Shown here piece after piece: positions 8,096-12,210 of a DNA stretch of 12,210 bases (positions are counted from its first letter, which is position 1; every line of letters begins with the position of its first letter). The translations under genes were made by a program, and so were the position numbers. The notes under the pieces are model-generated. The model did no database searches and was not told where the DNA came from. It was given only the letters and a program-made list of their open reading frames with translations. Source of the stretch: CAZDYP01 sp964509505 (GTDB lineage: Bacteria; Chloroflexota; Anaerolineae; JACRMK01); contig CAZDYP010000163.1 in assembly GCA_964509505.1 (NCBI GenBank), forward strand, positions 1 to 12,210, read 5' to 3'.

Positions 8096-8543
8096 AGCTC
8101 TCTTGCCAGCGCCGGCGAATCGGGCGCGTGGCGGGCTTGCCCACATTCTCCCAGACCGTCGTCGCCGCCAATTCGATGTCATACTCGAAAAAATAATCGT
8201 CGGCGTGTACGAAGTGCGGCCCCTGCGCCATGATGAGCGCGCGGGTCGCCGCATCTGTCACAGCCAGCGAGCGCCCACGAATGAGAAACTCGTCGTCGTT
8301 CTCGCCGGGCAACGCATGGATAACGTAACGGCCATCGCGCAGCTGATCGTAAGCCTTTGGCGAGCTCGGTTTTGTGGCGACGAACAACCGCCCCTCAATA
8401 ATGAACGGCGACACCGGATGCACGCGCGGCGCGCCGTCTTTCCGCACCGTCGCCAGATATGCGATTTGATACTTGTTTAATAACGCAAGACCAAGCGCCG
8501 CTAATTCTGGCGCGGCGGCAGCAAATTGCGCCCATGTCGCCAT
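8094..8543 (-). CDS. Pyridoxamine 5'-phosphate oxidase-like FMN-binding split-barrel protein
   Basis: A 149-residue protein with the order of strands seen in small PNPOx-like/F420- or FMN-binding split barrels: a helical start, then YLATVRKDGAPRVHPVSPFIIEGRLFVAT (about 28-57), SPKAYDQLRDGRYVIHAL (61-78), DDEFLIRGRSLAVTD (83-97) and a strand ending TTVWENVGKP. The length is normal for the family. Members usually bind flavin or heme and act as oxidoreductases or stress proteins; the exact substrate is not clear and true PNP oxidase activity should not be assumed. The start is supported by AGGAGG at 8547-8552, rather close to the ATG. It sits 34 bp after the serine hydrolase gene. The TAG stop codon lies in the start of a palindrome, so the C-terminal residues may have been changed by that element. 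Confidence 0.83.
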   Translation of the reverse strand: MATWAQFAAAAPELAALGLALLNKYQIAYLATVRKDGAPRVHPVSPFIIEGRLFVATKPSSPKAYDQLRDGRYVIHALPGENDDEFLIRGRSLAVTDAATRALIMAQGPHFVHADDYFFEYDIELAATTVWENVGKPATRPIRRRWQES

Positions 8544-8577
8544 AGCCCTCCTTATCCCCGTTCCCTCGTTCCCTCGC

Positions 8578-9747
8578 TTACAGTTCCACCACCGCCGCGT
8601 GCGCCATTACCGCGATCTCATCAAGACGCTTGCTGTGTAACGGCTCTGCGACTTGTGAGTTGGTCAGATAGGTGAACGAAACGCCTGTGTCTGGATCCGC
8701 CCACGAATATGACGTGCCGGCGCCGCCGTGTCCAAACGTGCTGGGCGAGGCGATGCTGCCGAGCCCGCGAATCGTCGGCGTGTCGCCGCGCACATGCACA
8801 CCCATACCGCGGTGCATCGGCATCCCCATCTGTCCATCTATGCGTTCGTCGGTGTGGTTGCGCGTCACATATTGTACCATGCGTGGACTGATGATGCGTG
8901 TGCCGTTCAATGCGCCAAGCTTCAAGAGCATCTGATAGAACGTCACGAGATCCGTCGCCGTCGCATAGCCGCCGCCGCCCGGCACACCCGCGCGCCAATA
9001 GGCTGCTTCATTGCGCTCGGCGATAGGCTCATGCGCGCCTTGCTCGTTGCGTTTATAAGAGTACACCAGGCGCTCATGCAATTCATCAGGCACACCGACC
9101 CACAAGCCCTGCAAACCTAACGGTTGCAAGATATGCTCGCGGATGTAGGCGCGATAATCTTGTCCCGTCACCGCTTCGATCAAGACCGCTTGCGTCCAAT
9201 GCGCCGAGCCGCCATGATAGACGACCTTCGCGCCTGGCTCCCATTCGAGCGTGAAGTTGCATACTTCCTCGCGCAAACGCGCATGGTCTTCCCACGCTTG
9301 TGGCGTTACCATAGCGTTCGGAAAGCCGCCTTGATGGGACAGGAGTTGATAGAGCGTGATTTTGCCTTTGCCATTGCGCGCAAACTCAGGCACATACTCG
9401 GCAACTGCATCATGGAAGCGCAACAATCCACGTTCAATCAAATGCCAGATCGCGCACGAGGTCACGGGCTTGGTCTGCGAATAGAGCAGCCACAAGGTCT
9501 GGTCATTCGCAGGCACAGCGGCTTGCCCCTCACTCGCCAATCGCGCCGCGCCAAAACTACGCGCAGCGACGAGCTTGCCACGCCGCGCCATTGCCATCGC
9601 TGCGCCGGGGTACATGTCATCGGCGATGTGCTTTTCGATGCGACGATACAGCCGCTCCAACCCAGCGGAATCAATGCCCATGCTTTCAGGCTTAGCCAGC
9701 TCCAACACGGGCGCAACCACCATCGGTTTCGCTTGCAGAGTTGTCAT
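8578..9747 (-). CDS. Beta-lactamase-fold serine hydrolase (class C/EstB-like)
   Basis: A 389-residue protein of the serine beta-lactamase-like (PF00144-type) family, which includes esterases, D-aminopeptidases and PBP-like enzymes. The nucleophile motif SxxK is S90-Q-T-K93 (LLYSQTKPVTS). The second motif position reads Y177-H-G in place of the common YxN. The third is H340-G-G (STFGHGGAGTSYSW), the usual HxG variant of KTG. LLSHQGGFPNAM (135-146) matches the family's 'LLtHtSGlp' loop. No signal peptide is seen, so a cytoplasmic esterase or amidase is more likely than a cell-wall enzyme or resistance beta-lactamase. The ATG at 9747 has GGAGG at 9758-9762, about 10 nt upstream. An in-frame ATG at 9777 would place this Shine-Dalgarno site inside the gene and lies almost on the promoter, so it is rejected. 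First gene of the minus-strand run. Confidence 0.88.
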   Translation of the reverse strand: MTTLQAKPMVVAPVLELAKPESMGIDSAGLERLYRRIEKHIADDMYPGAAMAMARRGKLVAARSFGAARLASEGQAAVPANDQTLWLLYSQTKPVTSCAIWHLIERGLLRFHDAVAEYVPEFARNGKGKITLYQLLSHQGGFPNAMVTPQAWEDHARLREEVCNFTLEWEPGAKVVYHGGSAHWTQAVLIEAVTGQDYRAYIREHILQPLGLQGLWVGVPDELHERLVYSYKRNEQGAHEPIAERNEAAYWRAGVPGGGGYATATDLVTFYQMLLKLGALNGTRIISPRMVQYVTRNHTDERIDGQMGMPMHRGMGVHVRGDTPTIRGLGSIASPSTFGHGGAGTSYSWADPDTGVSFTYLTNSQVAEPLHSKRLDEIAVMAHAAVVEL

Positions 9748-9776
9748 AGGAATCAGCCCTCCGTTGAGATGGCGCA

Positions 9777-9804
9777 ATTATAGTCTGTGACTGGTGATTG
9801 TCAA
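9777..9804 (-). promoter_or_regulatory. Sigma70 promoter for the five-gene minus-strand run
   Basis: On the minus strand there is a perfect TTGACA (-35, 9799-9804), a 16-nt spacer and a perfect TATAAT (-10, 9777-9782). Transcription would begin near 9770, leaving a leader of roughly 20 nt that holds the Shine-Dalgarno site of the serine hydrolase. Its -35 box is only 7 bp from the -35 box of the divergent nitroreductase promoter. Confidence 0.82.
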
Positions 9805-9811
9805 TGAATCT

Positions 9812-9840
9812 TTGACAAACCATCCTCGCGTGCGTATAGT
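9812..9840 (+). promoter_or_regulatory. Sigma70 promoter for nitroreductase
   Basis: TTGACA (9812-9817), a 17-nt spacer and TATAGT (9835-9840) form a near-consensus promoter. The start of transcription would be near 9847, about 40 nt before the chosen ATG. This argues against an upstream translation start at 9794, which would lie before the promoter. The two divergent promoters sit back to back, so one regulator between them could control both directions; no clear operator palindrome was found. Confidence 0.82.
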
Positions 9841-9886
9841 TTGCCACGTTGTGCTATGGATTAATTGTCAGTTGCCGAGGTTCTCC

Positions 9887-10393
9887 ATGAATGTATCCGA
9901 TGCGATTCGCACCAAACGCGCGGTGCGCCACTTTCAAGACAAGCCTTTGCCTGATGAGACTGTACGTGCTATCTTGAACGCGGGCCGTCGCGCGCAAAGT
10001 TCCAAGAACACGCAGCCCTGGCACTTCGTCGCTATCCGTGACCGCGAAACGCTCAAGCGCCTCGCAGCGCTTGGCGACTTCGCGGGCCATGCAGCGGGCG
10101 CCGCGTTAGCCATCGTGCTGGTCTCGCCTGATCCCGCGACGCGTTGGTCTGTGCCGTATGACTTGGGACAAGCGGCCGCTTATATGCAGCTTGCTGCTTG
10201 GGAGCTGGGTATCGGTTCGTGCATCGGCGCGATTTACGACATCGTTAAAGCCCGTGCGCTGCTAGGCATTCCCGCCGCTTTGCATTGTGAGTCGTTCATC
10301 TCGTTTGGGTATCCTGAGCCCAATGCTACACGACCCGCCAATCCGAAGGGGCGCCGCGCCATGAATGACGTGACACATTGGGAACGATGGTGA
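9887..10393 (+). CDS. Nitroreductase family FMN oxidoreductase
   Basis: A 168-residue protein with the nitroreductase pattern: MNVSDAIRTKRAVRHFQDKP (the R-x-x-R-x-F FMN-phosphate region), AGRRAQSSKNTQPWHFVAI (FMN-binding loop), DLGQAAAYMQLAAWELGIGSCIGAIYD (dimer helix and flavin-contacting turn) and a C-terminal FGYPEP. This family uses NAD(P)H and FMN to reduce nitro groups, quinones or other acceptors; the natural substrate is unknown. The length is at the short end for the family. The ATG at 9887 is chosen because GAGG at 9877-9880 is well placed and the family begins just here. It is transcribed away from the serine hydrolase. Confidence 0.87.
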   Translation: MNVSDAIRTKRAVRHFQDKPLPDETVRAILNAGRRAQSSKNTQPWHFVAIRDRETLKRLAALGDFAGHAAGAALAIVLVSPDPATRWSVPYDLGQAAAYMQLAAWELGIGSCIGAIYDIVKARALLGIPAALHCESFISFGYPEPNATRPANPKGRRAMNDVTHWERW

Positions 10394-10429
10394 TGGTATA
10401 GCGCATTGGCAATTTGTGCTACATTGTGC

Positions 10430-10458
10430 TTGACGCTGCCGCACGGCTTGGTTATAAT
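10430..10458 (+). promoter_or_regulatory. Sigma70 promoter for the DUF4388-GTPase pair
   Basis: TTGACG (10430-10435), a 17-nt spacer and a perfect TATAAT (10453-10458) lie in the 120-bp gap after the nitroreductase gene. Transcription would start near 10465, giving a leader of about 50 nt. The DUF4388 gene's Shine-Dalgarno AAGGTGG is at 10503-10509. Confidence 0.82.
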
Positions 10459-10513
10459 GCCCCTATCCTGTAACCCTCATTGACGTATGTAGTCGCTATC
10501 TGAAGGTGGCTCA

Positions 10514-11482
10514 ATGGCTCTAAAAGGCAATCTTAAAGACTTCGGTCTCACTCAATTACTTAACCTCATCAATCTGGCGCGCAAGACGGGCGCATTGCAC
10601 ATCACTCGTCCACCCGCGGCCCTCTCTAAATTATTCTTCCGCGAAGGCAAGCTGATTGACGCCAACGTGAACGGCCAATCGCCCGATTTGACCGCCCTGT
10701 TGCTCAAGCTCGGCAAGATCAACGCGGAGCAACAGAAAGCGATCCTCGCGCGCGCTTCCGTGCGCACGGACAAGGAGCTCGGCTTGATGTTGATGAGCTC
10801 CGGTCACGTCAACCAGAACGACATCGTGCAAGCGGTGCGCAGCAATCTGCTGGACACCGTGTATCTGATGTTCACATGGAGCGATGGCGCATTCTATTTC
10901 GAGCCGACAGACCTGCCCCCTGAAGATCGCATCACCGTGCCGATCCATCTCGAAGGCGTCATCATGGAAGGCACGCGCCGTGTGCAAGAATGGGAGATGT
11001 TGCAAGATGAACTCCCTGACCTCGACATGGCGATGAAGTTCACCGAGCGTCCCGACACGAACCTGCGTAACATCAACCTCAGCGTGGACGAATGGCGCGT
11101 CATCTCGTTCATCAATCCGCGCAACAGCATCCGCCAAATCGCGGAAGTCAACAAGATGAACGAATTTCAAATTCGCAAAATCGTCTATCGCATGATTTCG
11201 GCGGGCTTGGTTGAGTTGGTGCGTCCCGAAGGCGTTGCGGCGAAGAAACTCGGCACAGGCATTCCTTCTGCGCCCGTGGTGTCCACCGTCAAGAAAGACG
11301 CTGCCGCTGCTGCGCCAACCGCAGCAGCGCCGAGCGCCACCAGCCAAGCGCGCTTGACCTCGCCTCAACCGACCATGGCCCCAGCGGCAGCAGGCGCTGC
11401 GACGGGTGGCGGGACAGCAGGCGGCGGCGGGTTGGGGCGCAATGTGGTCATGCGCCTGATCAATCGCATCAAGAGCATCTAA
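10514..11482 (+). CDS. DUF4388 (PATAN) domain regulator with winged helix and C-terminal amphipathic tail
   Basis: A 322-residue protein. Residues of about 3-130 match the DUF4388/PATAN pattern: GNLKDFGLTQLLNLINLARKTGALHI, then KLFFREGKLIDANVNG, a helical bundle (LGLMLMSSGHVNQNDIVQAV) and WSDGAFYFEP. Residues 190-237 (VDEWRVISFINPRNSIRQIA... MISAGLVELV) look like a winged-helix fold. Residues 246-308 are a low-complexity Ala/Pro/Thr/Gly linker. The end, RNVVMRLINRIKSI, is a short basic amphipathic helix that could bind a membrane or partner. DUF4388 proteins are often found with small GTPases and are thought to work in signalling, motility or polarity control. The next gene is such a GTPase, 109 bp away on the same strand, so a regulator-GTPase module is likely. 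DNA binding is possible but not shown. Confidence 0.87.
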   Translation: MALKGNLKDFGLTQLLNLINLARKTGALHITRPPAALSKLFFREGKLIDANVNGQSPDLTALLLKLGKINAEQQKAILARASVRTDKELGLMLMSSGHVNQNDIVQAVRSNLLDTVYLMFTWSDGAFYFEPTDLPPEDRITVPIHLEGVIMEGTRRVQEWEMLQDELPDLDMAMKFTERPDTNLRNINLSVDEWRVISFINPRNSIRQIAEVNKMNEFQIRKIVYRMISAGLVELVRPEGVAAKKLGTGIPSAPVVSTVKKDAAAAAPTAAAPSATSQARLTSPQPTMAPAAAGAATGGGTAGGGGLGRNVVMRLINRIKSI

Positions 11483-11561
11483 TCCGAAGCGCATGCTCGT
11501 CAAGGCTGTCGCCGACCAGCGCCATGATTGACGCACGACCAGGCATCCGACGCGCATCTAT

Positions 11562-11579
11562 ATTAACAAAATTAACAAA
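11562..11579. repeat. Tandem 9-bp direct repeat before the GTPase
   Basis: attaacaaa occurs twice back to back (11562-11570, 11571-11579) immediately before the GTPase translation start, in an otherwise GC-rich gap. The second copy runs into the AAAGG that may serve as ribosome binding site. It may keep the initiation region unstructured; no -35 box at proper distance supports a promoter here. Confidence 0.6.
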
Positions 11580-11591
11580 GGCATTGTGGCT

Positions 11592-12131
11592 ATGCAGACT
11601 GTCAAGATGGTTATTACCGGCCCGTTCAGCGCTGGTAAAACACAATTCATTCAAGCCGTGAGCGAAATTGACGTCGTCAACACGGAGCGTCGCATCACCG
11701 ACGAAACAGCTCGCGTCAAAAGCGAGACAACCGTCGCAATGGACTTCGGGCGCATCACGATTGACGAAGACCTCGTGCTGTATCTGTTCGGCACGCCCGG
11801 TCAAAAGCGTTTCGACTTCATGTGGGAAATTTTGTCCGAGGGCATGTTGGGCTTCATCGTGCTAGTGGATAGCTCGCGCCCCGAAACCTTCCGCGAAGCG
11901 AAGCGCATCCTCAACGTCTTCCGCTCGTATAGCGACACGCCCTACGTCATCGGCGCGAACAAGCAAGACATCGAGGATGCCTGGCCCCCCGACGATTTGC
12001 GCTTTGCGCTCGGCGTGGACGAGAATGTGAAGATCGTGCCCTGCGTGGGCCGCGATAAAGAGTCGGTCAAGAAAGTGTTGCTCGAACTGCTGTACACGAT
12101 TTTAGAGCGCATGGACGCCGTCAGCGCGTAA
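11592..12131 (+). CDS. MglA-like small Ras-superfamily GTPase (COG2229 type)
   Basis: A 179-residue GTPase. P-loop G1 is GPFSAGKT (10-17); Thr47 or Thr48 in SETTVAMDFG is the probable switch I threonine; G3 reads LFGTPGQKRFDFMW (65-78), with Gly in place of the DxxG aspartate, as in MglA-like bacterial GTPases, and with the catalytic-type Gln71 kept; G4 is NKQD (123-126). No membrane anchor is visible. Bacterial members act as molecular switches for polarity, motility or unknown signalling, usually with a roadblock or MglB-like regulator. None is present in this window, but one may lie just outside. I chose the ATG at 11592; a GTG two codons earlier (11586) is also possible with AAAGG at 11577-11581. 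Probably cotranscribed with the DUF4388 gene. Confidence 0.87.
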   Translation: MQTVKMVITGPFSAGKTQFIQAVSEIDVVNTERRITDETARVKSETTVAMDFGRITIDEDLVLYLFGTPGQKRFDFMWEILSEGMLGFIVLVDSSRPETFREAKRILNVFRSYSDTPYVIGANKQDIEDAWPPDDLRFALGVDENVKIVPCVGRDKESVKKVLLELLYTILERMDAVSA

Positions 12132-12180
12132 TCACGTGCGCCCCCCTTCTTTCGTTGTTAGTTATTCATTGCTTATCAAA

Positions 12181-12210
12181 CAACAAACCCGCCACACGGC
12201 GGGTTTGTTG
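12181..12210 (+). terminator. Intrinsic terminator after the GTPase
   Basis: A perfect 13-bp hairpin, with arms at 12181-12193 (caacaaacccgcc) and 12198-12210 and loop acac. The stem has a GC-rich top and an AT-rich base, with an A-rich stretch before it and Ts in the descending arm. It lies about 50 bp after the GTPase stop codon. The window ends at the hairpin, so a following T-run cannot be seen. It may serve both strands. Confidence 0.8.

Noticed and set aside
9748..9777. Serine hydrolase start at ATG 9777
   Set aside because: It overlaps the -10 box and would make the strong Shine-Dalgarno at 9758-9762 part of the coding region.
9794..9886. Nitroreductase start at 9794
   Set aside because: It lies upstream of the promoter's -35 box, and the added residues do not resemble the family. 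The ATG at 9887 has a good ribosome binding site.
10631..11557. 308-residue open frame on the minus strand
   Set aside because: It is the shadow of the DUF4388 gene, rich in His/Arg/Ala with no family pattern. The plus-strand gene has promoter, ribosome site and recognisable domains.
11528..11564. Possible separate promoter before the GTPase (TTGACG and TATATT)
   Set aside because: The boxes are 25 nt apart, too far for sigma70. Cotranscription from 10430-10458 explains the gene better.

Overview
The window looks like a chromosomal segment of a Chloroflexota bacterium (Anaerolineae-like). This is an inference from gene content: a large cyclase/AAA ATPase protein fused to a solute-binding domain, a DUF4388 (PATAN) plus MglA-like GTPase pair, and a beta-helix surface protein with a 'NTGNCFNLP'-type C-terminus. 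GC content is moderately high and there is a strong taste for gcg/cgc codons. No tRNA, rRNA, CRISPR array or intact transposase was found.

Layout. (1) Positions 1-4356, + strand: a giant signalling protein whose first codons lie before the window. It carries two class III nucleotidyl cyclase domains, an AAA-type ATPase, a TPR-like stretch and a complete family 5 solute-binding domain. (2) Positions 4401-9747, - strand: a five-gene run, in transcription order a beta-lactamase-fold serine hydrolase, a split-barrel flavin (PNPOx-like) protein, a NIPSNAP-like protein, a circularly permuted ATP-grasp ligase and an exported beta-helix protein. A near-consensus sigma70 promoter sits before the first gene. 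(3) Positions 9887-10393, + strand: a small nitroreductase, divergent from (2), with its own near-consensus promoter. (4) Positions 10514-12131, + strand: a DUF4388 regulator and a small Ras-like GTPase behind a third near-consensus promoter, closed by a strong hairpin terminator at the right edge.

The main new observations are these. First, a 122-bp element at 7266-7387 has 25-nt inverted ends starting GTAA and is flanked by a perfect 8-bp duplication, so it looks like an IS66-type MITE. Removing it with one duplication copy joins the NIPSNAP-like and ATP-grasp genes into one open frame of 714 residues. Second, two related short palindromes overlap the TAG stop codons of two genes, so three stop codons in the window are made by, or overlap, repeat sequence. 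Third, the paired cyclase domains share the division of labour of mammalian soluble adenylyl cyclase (metal residues in the first, substrate and transition-state residues in the second), but the protein ends in a solute-binding domain.

The possible joint role of the five-gene run (peptide ligation, flavin chemistry, hydrolysis, surface display) is inference; no precursor peptide or transporter gene is visible beside it.
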